A program made the position numbers and the translations under genes. The notes beneath the pieces were generated by a model. The model was not told the DNA's origin, made no database searches, and worked only from the letters and a program-made list of their open reading frames with translations. Of a stretch of 64,000 bases of DNA, positions 46,757 to 59,791 are shown in pieces; the first letter of the stretch is position 1; each line of letters begins with the position of its first letter. The DNA is from Lasiosphaeris hirsuta (taxonomy: Eukaryota; Ascomycota; Sordariomycetes; Sordariales; Lasiosphaeriaceae), in the NCBI GenBank assembly GCA_030549175.1, contig JAUKUA010000006.1:3472001-3536000 (forward strand). The letters run 5' to 3'.

Positions 46757-49659
46757 TCATTGCCCCTTACGGGCCTTCTCTTGTGCGCGAGCCTCCCGTG
46801 CTGCTCGTACAAGCGGCGACAGTGAGGACAAGTCAACGCATTGCTTCATGAAATCGTGCTAAATATTCAGTCAGTTTTGTCCAGACACCCAATGATGGCA
46901 GGAATGCCAAACACTCACCCGCAGCAGGTCATGGGCGCTTGCTCTCTTCTCTGGATCCACCTTGAGGGCAAAGTAGAGGAAGTCGCGGAATACCGGCGAG
47001 AGATTCTGCTCGTCCTTGATGTGCGGTGTACCGTTGGTAGCGATCAACCACAATGCTCTAAGCGGCGATTCTGTCAGGTATGGAGGTTCGCCTTCGATCA
47101 TCTCGATGGCCATAATCCCCAATGACCAAATGTCAACTTTGCGACCATATTCCTTCCTAGTGACCACTTCGGGAGCCATCCAGTATGGCGTTCCCACCAT
47201 TGTGGTACGCTTGTTTTGAGCCTCATTGATAGTTGCACAGAACCCAAAATCGGCTGAAAGAAAAGCAGAGAATTAGCAAGAGCGGCACCGAAGATAAGGT
47301 TGATTGGTACCGGGTGCGACTTACTCAATTTGATGTTGCCGTCTTGGCTGAGAAGAATATTGTCCGACTTGATGTCTCGGTGGATGACGCCCTTGGAGTG
47401 GAGGTGCTGCAGACCTCTCAAGGTTTCTCGGCACACCGAGGCAATTTGCCCTTCGGTCATAATGTTGAAGGTTACCACATCTGTCAGGCTCCCCCCCTCC
47501 ATATACTCCATCACTACCCAGAGCTCCCCTCCACACAAGTAGCTATCGATGAAATTGACAATGTTCGGGTGAGAACTCTCCTTCATCACCAAAATCTCGT
47601 TAATAATAAGGTCTTTCTTGGGCTGCTGCTCCAGATTCATCTGCTTGATAGCCACGAGCCTGTTTGTTCCCTTCTCGTGCCCGGTATATACGCCACCGGA
47701 AGCGCCCTGTCCGATCTTGGTGAACTGTCGATAAACTTCTCTCGGGTCGCCCTCGGAACATATCCTCTTTAGCGCCGCCACCACATCCATCCCATTGCTT
47801 TGTCGTGGCCGGTGCCGGGCCCTTGAGCCACTATGCGATACCCCGCCCTGACCTTGTGGCACACGAATCGACCCATTAGTCTCTAGTGGCCGTGGATGCT
47901 GCGAGGAAGGAGGGGTGGGCTGTTGTCTTTTACTCGCAGCTCTTCCTAGCTGTCCACTCATGGCAGCTTGGGTCTGCGCCATTGCTTGCTCTTGCTGCTG
48001 TTGCATTAACTGTTTTTGATAGACCTGAGGTTGGTTGGCTGTGGAAGAACCGGATTGCTGGAAGGTCGCAAAGGGTGAACTGCCGTTTGCTCTCGAGTTG
48101 GACCTGGATCTGAGTTCCTCTGGGAGCAGGGGGACATTTTCCTTTGGAGGGGGATGCGTGGGGCTGATTGCATCGTCACTTGTTCGTGGCATGCCAATGC
48201 CCGAATCCTTTGCGAGGTGTGGAGGCTGACCAAGTTTTGGGGGCTTTGGCGCCTTTCTGTTTGGTACCAAGCTGGGGGAGGCTTTGGCTGGGAGTGGGCC
48301 GGGTCCTTTTGGTACTGGTGGCGGGGCGCGTGGGTTCTCAAAGCTGCCTTCATGGTTGACTGTCGGGAATCGTGGACTCGCTGGCGGGCTTATCAATGGT
48401 GATATGGGGTTGTAGGAGGTTTGCAGCAAGCCGGGAGAGGGTAGCGTTGCAGAGGACGGTGGCGCGCTGGACAGTGCGCGGTAGTCTCCGGCTCGCGCAT
48501 CGTGGAACTTCTCCAGCTGTGAATCTTCTTGCGGCTTCTCGGTAGTCTCCTTGTAAAATGTCAAGACATCGACAAGAATCTGCGGATGTTCCCTCGTGTC
48601 TTTCTCGGTGATGCCGCTCTCGTTGATTAGCCGCTGCCATTCCTTGGGTAATCCCTGTTGGTTGGTTAGAAAAAATCACGTCTTCAGTGGATGCGACAAA
48701 TGGCCACGTACGGTAAACTGGCCGGTCGTACTGTCGTAGCCGACGTGCGTTACGTGGACGGGGTTCTCCGGGGCAGATATCAAGGGCTTCTTTGGCGATC
48801 CCACCAGACTATTCATGAAGCCAGAGAAGCCCGACTTCTTTCTCAGTATGCCGGGCATTTTGGAGTCCTTGGACTCGTCGGAGAATCGCTTGGATGTGGG
48901 GGCGCTCTCCATCTTGGGGACGCTGGCCTTCTCGTTGAGGATGGGTTGCTCAGAGGCGGTTGTCGAGAAGCTGGGCGTGTGAGGTAGAGCGGGTGGACCC
49001 ATGGCCCTCGTGTCAGGGCTCTCGAACAATAGCGGGGGAGGTGGGGGACGCTGGGGCGGTTGCTGGTGCACCGGTGATTGCACTGGCGACTTTGTCGCCT
49101 CGATGCGATTGAGGATGGCGTTGCCGTCAAATGGGGCGCCAATCAGTTCGTCCGACGTCTTTGTGCTGAGGGGGCGGGCGGCGATTGCCGGAGAAGAAGG
49201 GGGTTTGGCGTCCTGGGCAGAGTAAGAGTGCGACTGCGACTGCGACTGCGACTGCGACTGCGACTGCGATTGCGAGTGTGAGAGTGAGTGTGGACGCTGG
49301 GATTGTAGTTTATGTTGCTGCTGCGGCGGCGGGGTCTGGGCAGGGGCGTGAGCCGCAAACTCGCTGGTGCCCGGCAGGAGGGGTGACGTGTGAGATCGGG
49401 ATGCAAACGAGGAGGCCGTCGACAGCGCCGAGGGAAAGCGTGGCGACGAGTTCTCGGACGCGTTCGACGAGGGCGTCCTGGCCGTTGGAGCGCTGGGGGC
49501 CCGCCGGAGACTGGCCGAGCTTCGTTTGCTCCCTAGAGATTGGGCGTCAATACGACCGTCGATACTCAGCGAGCTAGTGTGATGGTGCGCGGGCGGAGGT
49601 TTCTTGATGAGCCTGCGCCGTTGGGAATTGCCATTCAAAAGGGTGTTTTGGCTATCCAT
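46757..49659 (-). CDS. STE20: p21-activated kinase Ste20 (CRIB plus Ser/Thr kinase)
   Basis: Four exons are inferred: 48712-49659, 47325-48654, 46919-47253 and 46757-46858, encoding 904 residues. The N-terminal 290 residues are low-complexity with a Ser-Gln repeat. The CRIB motif begins [16 protein letters not shown] near 295 and continues across the first intron into [10 protein letters not shown]; it binds GTP-Cdc42/Rac. The kinase domain runs from about 624 to 875: [38 protein letters not shown], and the activation loop [14 protein letters not shown]. The last 25 residues contain [16 protein letters not shown], like the Gbeta-binding motif of Ste20. No PH domain precedes the CRIB, which separates it from Cla4-type PAKs. 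It should relay signals to MAPK cascades and polarity. Confidence 0.94.
49231..49278 (-). repeat. Hexanucleotide minisatellite encoding Ser-Gln repeats
   Basis: Six perfect CGACTG units followed by two diverged ones (CGATTG, CGAGTG) lie in frame in the first exon of STE20 and encode alternating Ser and Gln. A unit gain or loss changes length by two residues without breaking the frame. Confidence 0.85.
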
Positions 49660-52600
49660 GATCCGGCCAGAACTCTAGCGCAAGCGCAGCGAGGGAGGGT
49701 AAAACAAATGGATTAACGTACGTCGGGGCCGGTCGAGCGACTGGACGATGGGGTTAATTGAGGTGCGGAGCGAGGGTAGCAGAGTCGAAAATTGCGTTTT
49801 GACCTCTGCCTGCTCCTGCTTGATCTCGTCTTCTGCTTGGCTGCCGCTCGAGGTGGGCTTCTACTAAAGGACAGGCAGGACTGACCGCGCCGGGGCTCTG
49901 GAGGGGTGTGTCTGGCCTCTCACGCTGTCTGGCCCTCTCTTCTGGCTGTCTGCTGGCTGTCTGGTTGCACTGGTTAAAATCGTTCCATTCGAAATCGTGC
50001 GACTGCCGGGCACAGTGTGGGGACCTGGCCTGGCGGCACCAATATTGGAACGTGTGGACGGAGTGCAACGGAGCAAGGGACAGGGTTGTCTCTCGAGCCG
50101 CTGAACCACCGTTTTGCGCGAGGAGGTGGTGTTGCTGCTGGCGCAATCGCGATAGATAGATGGGGGAGGGGGGAGGGGGGCACATACAGGACGACGGGGG
50201 TGGATGAGCTGCGTGCTGGATGGAGCTAATGCTGGATAGACTGAAGCTCGCGGGAGAACGGGTGTGCAAGCAGCCAAGAGCAAACGGGACCGAAAGCGAT
50301 AGTGCCAACTGCGTCGAGACAACGGAATCAGACTCAATCAGGTTCCCTGGAAGAGACGCGCGGGTCTGCCGCACCAGAACAACGCCGGCACTCACTGGTC
50401 AATCAGGGGCCTTTTGTTTGGGCGAAAAGTGTGGGCGAGAGCCGATTGATGAATCCCACCGTGCCGCAGGACGCAAGACGCAGCTTGGAAGACTTCAAGA
50501 CGACCGACCTATGTTGGCGGGTCAGATGTCAGATCCCAGAGAGACATGCGACTTCAGGCACCCCGCTGGTCCATGCCTCTCTGCGCTTCCGCTGGGCGTG
50601 GGCTTGTGACAGACAGCAGCTAGGGGTAGCAGCTTCAAGTGCGGTCGGGCTGTGCGTGCATGGATGGTTCAAAGCAAGACACCTTGTAGCATTGAGAGCA
50701 TTGAATGAGAGGGGTGGGCGGCAGCTAGGTAGGCTGACGGAAATCCTGGACGGCCTGGATTGAAGGGGCAGCGGTGGAGCCTCTGGCTTCGTAGTCTCTC
50801 CGGAATTTTTCACGGCCAAAACGGCCCAGTCATGGCAGTATGGGAGGGATATGACGGGATAGCACAGCGTGCACAAAGGCTGCACAGAGGGAACTAGGAA
50901 TCGACAGAGCTGCGCTTTGGGAGTCTGGGAGAATCTGGGGATCGAGCAACAACAACGGGGAGGTGAAGGCGGGACCGGTTAAGGTCTATGGCGGCCGAAG
51001 CGCTGGCACATCTGATATCTGGGGGATACGACATGGCGAACTACACAACCTAGACTCACCTCACCTCAAAAATATGTCATGGAAACCTCTCAGGTCCGAG
51101 CAGCTCAGCGCAACAGCTTTCCACGGCGGTGGCAGCCGTCCCGGGGCTTTCGGGAGTTCGTGTCTGTTACGTCGGACCCCACCTGCACCTCTTTCTTGGA
51201 GGATCGGCCCCAGGCTGTTGAGATGTGCCAAAAGTGGGGTTCTTCGCACACCAGGTTTCGCGATGCGCCTCGCACAGGGGCTACAAAGTTGCTGCCAGCT
51301 CGCTCACTACCCCGTGCTCTTGACAAGTGTATTCATAGCCCGGCACAGTCAAGGCCCCCAATTTGGGTTCGGGCGACCGCGTTCTCAGGGCGCCCTCGGT
51401 GATTTGACCATCTTACTGCCGGCTACTTAAAGGACCTAGCCACTCGCGCCAAACTCGCAGGAGATCCGATCCCCAGTTCCAAGGTAGAGCGGCCCGAGGT
51501 CACAGCGAGCCCAAGAAACGGTTTTTGGGCTGTTTCCACGCAAACATTGCCGAGACGCGACCCTGCTTTGGGGGCGAGCTGCACGCCAATAGACAATGCC
51601 AAACTCTGGGGACGCCGTACACCCTCCACGAAATGCTAGATATGCCAGATAGATGGCCTCCTCGGCCCTGCCAATATGGCAGGTCGCCATCCACCAAAAA
51701 CCAGACGACCGATGCCCCGCCTGATGATGGCGGGTTAGGCCATACATCCACACAACCTTATACTGGCCTGCAGAGGGCTGGCTACCTATGTAGGAGGCGG
51801 GTAGACGAAGTGTGTGCCACTCGCGCTTCCTGTTCCATATTGGGACATGGACTTGCCTCGGGGCTGCCAGCCGTCTCGTTCCAGCCGATAGGCTCCACGG
51901 TTGCGAAGGTCAATCAAAGTTGACATGCAAGCACCGAGGTAAATAAGGCATATGACAGTGTCCATACATGGTCATACAAAGCCCTGATATTTCGTTGATA
52001 TTTGGGCCCACCGATCCTGTCGGTCTTGACACGGAGCGTAGAAGCTCAGTGTAGATTGTATCATGATAGCTTGGGTACCAATCGGTCGGATTTCCTTTTT
52101 CCAACCCTAACCCCCCGTCTTTTCAGGAAGCCCAAACCATAATATCAGGATTTCAGAGCCATTTCCTTGTGGAAGGGTGTGGTTGCGCAACTGCCTTTGA
52201 ATATCAGTCGACTGAAACTGGCTCCCCTCGCCAGTGTTCCCGGTTCGCAGCCTCCATCGACCATGGGCAGCTTCCATTGCGGTTCCTAAGCCCTGTGCCG
52301 TCTTCCGTTTTCTGCTGGCCGCCTGCACCGTTGCAGAGCGAGTACGGTATGCGCATGCATGCATACAGTGCTGCATAGTCTCGTGTCACCCTCTCCCGCA
52401 ACCTCTCCACCACTCGAGATTGCTGTCGATTGCCCAGAGTGACGACAGTGCTTGCAATCTCCCATTCCATACCGTCGAAAACTGCAATTTTTGGTCTTCC
52501 AGGTACAAAATAGCCGCGTTCCTTCTGTACCTCCTTGGGTCAAAATGCGCCATTTCTTGTTTCCCTTGTGTGTTGCTGTCTTGAAAAAGTCTCCGTCCCA

Positions 52601-55600
52601 CCTACCAGACTCGGATTGGTTCAACCCCACCAAAAGAAGGAAAAGTTTGGTATCTCATGAACTTGGAAGCGACGACTGATCAGCAACCCAGCGGTGGCAA
52701 GGCGGCCGAGAGCCAATGCCTGGCCAAGATGCCATCTGTCCCCGAGCGCCCCAATCGCTGGAGGCTTTGATCGTGGCCATTCTTGAACAGACACGCGGCC
52801 AGATTTATAGCTACCGGCCTGTCAACATGAACATTTTGGGTTTTCTTTTGTTGTTGCTTTCATGTGCAGCAACCGCAGATGCAGTCCATCCGTTGCAGGA
52901 CCCCAATCGCTCGTCTCAGCAAGATAAGATGCAGCTCTGTCGCGCCAACAATCCGACACTGCGCGTCTGTTTCTGGATCAGACACAGACGCCGGATGCCC
53001 AGCCGCAAAGGTTTTCTCATACTGTGGGCTTCCAGAATCCCGAGAGAAGCAAGGCAGCCCACAGCCAGCATTGACCGGGCGGGAGAGCCAACAGCTGCAC
53101 CAACCGGAGAAAACGATGCGCTGAGTGCAATCGGGGCACAGTACGCCTTTGAACATGTCAATCGACAAGAGGAACAGGAACGGAGGCAAACAGCAGGGAT
53201 GTAAATTCCCGATACAGTGTTTAGCTTCTTCCCGGCCTGAGACAGAAGACCATTGATCTCATGTTTGAAACCTGGACTAGCTCGACCTGCAAGCCCACTT
53301 CTTCACGGCACAACGTTTCCCGCCGTACCTGCAGCAGGAGCTCTCAGTACTCGAGATACCAAAGCCCCCAAAAGGCCCTTCCCGCACCTGAAGGAGCACT
53401 AGTATCTGAAAATGGGAACAAAAGCCAACTTGTAAAGTTCACCATATGGCGATGAGACAAGATTGTTTTGAGGACGGTTTTGAAGTCGCGCACTAATAAA
53501 CAAGGGTTGGATTGTAGACGGCATGATGCTCTTAGCGCCGTCTTTCAAAGCCTATCCAGGTTATGATTGAGTCGTCTTGTATCATAGTATCTCGCCGTTC
53601 ACGTAACAGCGTCAACCCTCGATAAACCCGATGACTATTAGCCTGGAACTTAACGCAGGTTGCCTTTGCGGGCGGGCGGTGTCGTGGTGGTTTCCGTGTT
53701 TGTATAACCACCTTTCCCAATTTTTGTTCTCGGGAGGATCTCCAGTGGCTCTGAATGCGGTAGCAGGTCTCGGCCGAAAGACGTGCTGCTACTTGGCATA
53801 AGGTCTGCCCGAGACTATCTCACAGGACTGTCTACAGAGATAAGAAATCAGCGTCCTACACTGGTCGATTTGACGGTTGTCGGGACCAATAAATGTCGGT
53901 ACACAGACGCCACGATTTCAGCATCAGACAGGACTGGGGAGATGGCAGACTATAAAAAGGGGACAATACAACACGCGCGGCTTCCTGCAGCTGTGATACG
54001 CTGTTACTGCACAGTGAGCGGTGTGGTATTGCCCCACCGAGGAGTTTGCACCGAGAACTGTCTATCTGCCTTGTCCGCAGTCCAACACCTACCTACATGG
54101 GCGTCCGTCTCCAAACCTCGTGTTTCTTAGATGGTAAATGTTTTCGGCAGGTTACCATAAATGAAGCCTTACGCGCATAGAACCATTACGAGAACCTCAG
54201 TGGGCAAATCTCTCGTTCCGGGCAGTTCTAACAGCCTAAAAGCGAGGGTTAGTATCAACAGCTGTTCGCTCAATGCAAACAGAGACACTATCAAGGAACC
54301 CAATTTATGTTTCACCATGGGTGTAGTGTAGCCCATATGGATAGGGGGGCGAAGACACGACTCAATGTCGCCGAAAAACACACTGGTTTTAGTCTGAAGG
54401 GCTTAAAACGTGTCTGATCCCCAAAACCCAGCGCCGGGTTGGCGTTGGCCTTTCATAATTATTTCAGTTCCATCCTACCACTGTTAGACGCCGTTAGACT
54501 AACAATGCTTACCTGGTGGAGTTGACCGCAAAATACCTAAACATACGTATGCATGCCTGAGGGAGCCAAACTGTCACAGGAGCCCTCCTACATCGGGCTA
54601 CCGCTGTAGAGTCCCCGCTTGCAAAGACAACATTATGATTCTCAGTAAATATTGGATGTGCTTCACACGTAGTTCAAGTTCTTTGCTGGGGTAGCGACAA
54701 CCGATGGATATTGGATCAGGTGTAACGAGAGGCCTTAGGTCTCGAGTAGACGATATTTGGTTTCAGAGATAGTGTGCTTTGCACAGAAAGCATGTAGTCT
54801 CTCTCGTGTTGGCATTGACAGGTATAGTCCTAGATATTCTGGGTGTTTCGTTTGCTCTTGCCGTCTCTTTGGCGAGTTAGGGGCACGTGGTCGAACCCGT
54901 GAAATAGGCGGATGAGGGGAATGAGGAGCTGTGAGGGGGCACGGGGAAAGGTCACTCGATGTTGCGTCCATGGAAGCTGAATGGGCTTTTTAGTCACCTC
55001 TGCTGCTGAAGGTGGGGGGGCTCCGCTGGGGACTGACAGACAGCTGGGAGCTGAATGGCGTTCTTCCTGTGGGCTGACAGGCTGCGTGGTGAATATCGCT
55101 TGCCCCACATAACCGGAGGGGGCAGAGGCGCAAGAGTGGCTAGCCATTACGCCGCTTGTTGGCCTTTCCTGACCGAGGAGACGGATTTTTGGTGACAGAA
55201 AGCTAAGAAATATCCACACTTCGCTCCTGAGAATTCAGGACGCAATTTTGAACAACTTCACCGTGTAGCTTTGTCTGGCCTCTTCTCCCGCCGTCACATA
55301 CCCTTCTATCCCCCGTGAGCATCCCAAACACTTGTCGAACCTGCACTGCGCCAAGATCACCTGCGCGCCATGTTCTAGACAGCAACCGACCGCCACTCAA
55401 TAGTTCCCCCAACTTTTTTCCTCTGCCACCGCTCCTCGACTTCACACGCATTCGCTGGTCACCGAAAAGAAGCGCTCTCTGATTGTTGCATTCGCTTCCT
55501 GAGCTGTTCTCTTGCTACAAAAGGCGTAAGTTGGCCCGCTCCGCGCCCCCTACTGTTTCAGACGTCTGGCCAGAAAATTGTTCTTGATGCGATAGCTAAC

Positions 55601-55703
55601 TTTTTCCTTCTCTAGACTCACCCGGGCTCTTGGTTGACATCCAAGCCCTCACCCCGCGGACGCTCGCCTCTTTGGGATAATTAACTTGATCGCCTCTTTC
55701 GCC
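49660..55703. other. Six-kilobase divergent intergenic region between STE20 and SCP160
   Basis: The flanks (49660-50400 and 55220-55703) look like long leaders. The leader of SCP160 has an intron-like segment: a GTAAGT-like site at about 55527 and a TCTAG acceptor at 55617. The centre holds only short frames, of which 52827-53204 is the sole one with a signal peptide-like start. A TATAAAAAG lies near 53951. Confidence 0.5.
52827..53204 (+). CDS. Possible small secreted protein
   Basis: The frame of 125 residues starts MNILGFLLLLLSCAATADAV, which has the layout of a cleavable signal peptide (short hydrophobic core, A-T-A-D-A site). The remainder is polar, holds three cysteines, and ends in a charged helix with EHVNRQEEQERRQ. 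A TTTATAG lies about 20 bases upstream. Against it: the centre (IRHRRRMPSRKGF) is unusually basic, and other frames are open too, so an undetected intron or chance is possible. No family is recognised. Confidence 0.3.
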   Translation: MNILGFLLLLLSCAATADAVHPLQDPNRSSQQDKMQLCRANNPTLRVCFWIRHRRRMPSRKGFLILWASRIPREARQPTASIDRAGEPTAAPTGENDALSAIGAQYAFEHVNRQEEQERRQTAGM

Positions 55704-58700
55704 ATGGCTGACACCATTTCCGAGCCTTCGGCCGCCAGCCAGCTCCTGCAGCAGCACATCGCCGCCGACACGCATCGCGTGACTATCGAGGATGCCGAAG
55801 ACGAAGACCTTCACAAGCCTGTCGTCAGCGCCGACGCCTTTACTAGCGAGCCTAAGCCTTCATGGGTCGAGCCGATCTCGACCAAGGCTGCCGGAAAGCA
55901 GAAAGCACAGGAGTCAACTGGCTTGGACACGCAATCCCACGAGCTGTTCCCTGAGTTGGGCGGACCCAAGGCCAAGGCCAGTGCCGGTGTTGCCCCCATC
56001 TGGAGTGCTAAAACCAGCGTCAATGGCAAGACCAATGGCACCAGCCCGACCAATGGCACACCGCGCACCTCGGCCCCTGCTTCCGGCGTCACCACCCCGA
56101 CCGGTCCCGGCTTGCAAGGCCCTCCGTCCTTGTCCATCCCCGGCCGGAACGTTGAGACATTGTTTCTTGAGCCGCAACATGTACTTGCCCGGAATCAGCT
56201 GAAGCGACCGCTCCCTGATATCCTCAAGGACTTGAACCGCAAGTCTCGGGCCAACATCAACATGTCCACCCTGGGCAATGGCAAGCTCAAGTTCGAAGCC
56301 AGCGGTCCCCAGGACCTTGCCTTGCAAGCATTGAAGGACCTGGTCAACCAGATTGGAACCAAGGTAAGCTGTCTTCTCCGGCTATTTCGTTCGGATAGAT
56401 ACGAGCCGTGTCGCAAATGCTAACTAATTTTTTCCTTTCCAGCAATCCGTCAAGGTATCAATCCCTCACTCCGCTAGAGCACACATCATTGGCAAGGGCG
56501 GTTCCACCATCAAGTCCCTACAGGAGAAGTCCGGCGCGAGGATCCAATTGCCGAAGGTGGAGGATAGCCAGACACCCGCGGACGACGACGAGGATGGAAC
56601 CATCGATGTGCTTATTGAGGGCAACGCTTTGTCGGCTGCTACAGCTCGTGACGCTATCCTGAAGATTGCCGGTGAGCGAGCTGCCAATGTCAACACCCGT
56701 GTGAAGGGTATTCCCGCGGAATTTTACCCCTTCATTGCCGGCCCGAAGAACAGTCTTGTTCACAGGCTAGAGGAAGACAACGGGGTCCAAATACGCGTCC
56801 CTCCTCATCAGGCCTGGTCGCCACAGCCACCATCTGTTCCCGCTCCTGGTCAGCATCCGGTATTTATCCCTGCCCAAAGCGACAACCACATCCAGCTTGC
56901 AGGTGAGCGCGCTGCTGTCCAAGCCGCTCGGGCCGAGATTGAACGCCGTGTCGAGGAACTCCGACAGAAGCTTGCGCTAGAGCAACTGTCTATCCAGCGC
57001 GGTCGCCATCAGTTCATCATTGGTGACAGGGGCATCCCGATGGATCAGTTTTTCGAAGACACTGGATGCGCTATCATCTTACCTAATGACGAGGAAGACG
57101 ATAGTGTGACTATCGTCGGTCCTCCCAACCACATCCAAGCCGGCCTGGATAGAGCGATGGATCTGGCCATGAACATGCAGTGCTCCAACATTGACATCTC
57201 TCGTTTCCACCGGCAAGCACCCGGTGGCGCTGCTGCCCACGCACGCAATGTGACTCGCTACCTGCGACAGAGGAAAGAAATTGAGCGGCTGGAGAAGTTG
57301 TATAACGTGCACTTCAACACCCCATTCACTGAGGAAGGCGCTCTTCCTTGGGAGCTCTACTCCCGTGATGGCAAGAACGCCATTCGGGCTCAGTCTGAGA
57401 TTAAGGGCCTGGTCGACAGCCACCCCCCGGCTCGTATGGCTAATGTCGCCGTCGACCCCTTCTTCCATTCGTACATTCGTAATGAGGTGCAACCTCGGGT
57501 CAGGCAAGACTACAGGGTCCATCTAGTTGTCCCGGAGGCTTCAGAGGCCAATGCGCCTCTTCTCTTGGTCTACGAAGGCCCCTCCAGCCCAGAGAGCTAT
57601 CAGATTCCGCGGTCCCAGCCTAGCCAGGCGGATGTTAGCGAGATGCAGAAGTTTTTGCAAGAAGCTCGGGCACATATCCAAGATCTGGTCAACCAGCAAG
57701 AAGCTCTCACCTCGGCGTCGCTTGATGTGCCGCAAAAGTAAGTACATCGCCTCTCCAATTTCCTGTTTCTTCCGGATCTAACTTGCAACCAGGTTCCACG
57801 ACAAGCTCCGGAAGTTTATCAAGAAGGAGCAAGAGAACAGGGCTGCCAACAAGATTCCCGTCCGTGTTTCCAGCCTCGGCACAACGGTCAATATTAGGGG
57901 CCCTAGCTCGGCTGTTGAATCTCTTGCGGCCAAGTGCGAAGCCTTTGTTGAACAGGAGAAGGCGGATGAGAAGGAGCGCGGCTTCATCTTGGAATTTGAG
58001 TTCCCCCAGAAATTTGCCAACCATCTTATTGGAAAGGGCGGCAGCAACATTCGCGAGCTTCGGGAGAAGTTTGACGTTGACATTCAAGTTCAGGATGGAA
58101 AGGTCGAGCTGAAGGGCCCTAGGGCCAAGGCCGAGGTGGCCAAGGCACATATTCTGGCCCTCGGTCGTCAACTCCAGGATGAGACCACGCACATCCTGAA
58201 GATTGACCCCAAGTTCCACCGGGAGCTTATCGGTGCCCAAGGCGGCCAAATCAACCGACTGCAAACCCGATACAAGGTTCTGATTTTCTTCCCCCGCACC
58301 GCGAAGACCGCCAAGGATGATGATTCCGCAGAGACCACCAGCGATGCCGGGAAGTCGCGCCGTCAGCAGGCTCCTGACGAGGTTATCGTTCGGGGACCCA
58401 AGAAGGGTGCCGACGAAGCCCGCGACGAGATTCTTTCGTTGTTGCAATACCTCAAGGATAATTCCTTCGGCGCCACTATCTCGGTTCAGCAGAAGCAGGT
58501 GCCGTCTCTGATCGGTTCCGGTGGCGCTGTTCTCGACCAGCTGCGCCAGGCGACTGGAGCAAAGATCGATGTGCCCAGCTCGCGTGAGGCAACCGACGGT
58601 TTGGTTGAAATCCAGATCAAGGGCACCAAGGCGCAGGTTGCTGCCGCTAAGAAGCTGCTGGAAGAGAAGAAGGCTGTCTACGATGACACCGTTACCAAGA

Positions 58701-59791
58701 CTATTGACGTGGATAGAAAATATCACAAGACGCTCATTGGTGCTGGCGGTAAGCTAACAAATGCCCAGGACTCTTTTTATTTTGTTGAGTACAAATGACT
58801 GACAAAACCTTTAGGCTCAAACCTCCGTGACATTGTAGTCAAGGCGGGCGGCTCCGATGACCGTCGGGAGCTTGCTCGCGCTATCCAATTCCCCAAGCAG
58901 GATGCGGACGGGAGCACCATCAAGGTTGAGGGCCGCACCGACGTTGTGGACAAGATTATCTCGCAAATACAGAGCTTCGTGTCCGAGCGCGACAGCCAGG
59001 TGACTGAGGTTCTTGAGGTTCCCCAAGAAAAGCATAGGTCGTTGATCGGCCGAGGTGGCGATGTCAAGCGCGGACTTGAGTCGCAGTTCAAGGTCTCGAT
59101 CGACATTCCTCGGCAGGGCAGCAACCAGACTGGTGTCAAGATCGTTGGCCAGTCTGCGGATGTCGAGAAGGCCAAGGCTCACATTGAGACGTTGATCAAG
59201 GAACAGCAAGGCGAGACCGTGCAAATTCCTCGTGCCTTCCACCATGCCATTACCAACAACGGTCAAATCTTTCGGAAGCTCAAGAGTGACAACCATGTCA
59301 CTGTTGACCATGCCGGACATGCTATTCCATCCAAGCCTGTTGTCTCCGACAATACTCAGGTCAATGGTGGTGCTCTTCCCCTGATCACGGATGACGCCGA
59401 GGCAATTGCGGATGTCCACTCCTGGAATGTAGTGGAGCAGTCATCCACCGAAGAGGGCGAGATTCCTTGGGTTCTCCGGGGCTCGGCTGAGAACATTGAA
59501 AAGGCGAAGAAGGTTATTGACTTGGCTCTTGAGCAGGCAAAGAAGCAGACTGCCACTGGATACCTAATCCTCCCTGACCCGAAGACTTACCGATACGTTA
59601 TTGGCCAGGGTGGAAGCAAGGTCAACGCGATCCGCAAGCAGAGCGGATGCAAAATTACCGTTCCCCGTGACCAGGCCAAGGGCGAGGCCATTGAGGTTGT
59701 CGGATCCAAGGAGGGCGTTGAAAAGGCCAAGGAGCTCATCCTTGTGGCCGTGCGTGAGGGTGTCAGTAGCAGCAAGCAACCTCGGGACTAG
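55704..59791 (+). CDS. SCP160: Vigilin/Scp160-type multi-KH RNA-binding protein
   Basis: Four exons are inferred: 55704-56363, 56443-57737, 57793-58748 and 58815-59791, all in consistent phase, encoding 1,295 residues. The N-terminal 130 residues are acidic, then Ser/Thr/Pro-rich. KH domains follow with GxxG loops at about 236 (IIGKGG), 415 (IGDRG), 733 (LIGKGG), 798 (LIGAQGG), 893 (LIGSGG), 968 (LIGAGG), 1049 (LIGRGG) and 1234 (VIGQGG). Several more repeats have degenerate loops, such as AGPKNS near 320 and NNGQ near 1120. Scp160/vigilin binds mRNA on ER-associated polysomes. The start lies directly before a conserved acidic N-terminus. Few fungal proteins have so many KH units, so the assignment is secure. 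Confidence 0.95.

Noticed and set aside
49754..50395. 213-codon minus frame upstream of STE20
   Set aside because: Low complexity, no domain, and it lies where the STE20 leader and promoter should be.
16880..53512. Shared GGGTTGGATT context near 16896 and 53502 as a repeat element
   Set aside because: Similarity covers only about 20 bases with no extended homology or terminal repeats, so it is likely coincidence.
54735..55219. Minus-strand frames upstream of SCP160
   Set aside because: Ser/Pro-rich without any recognisable feature, overlapping in several frames.
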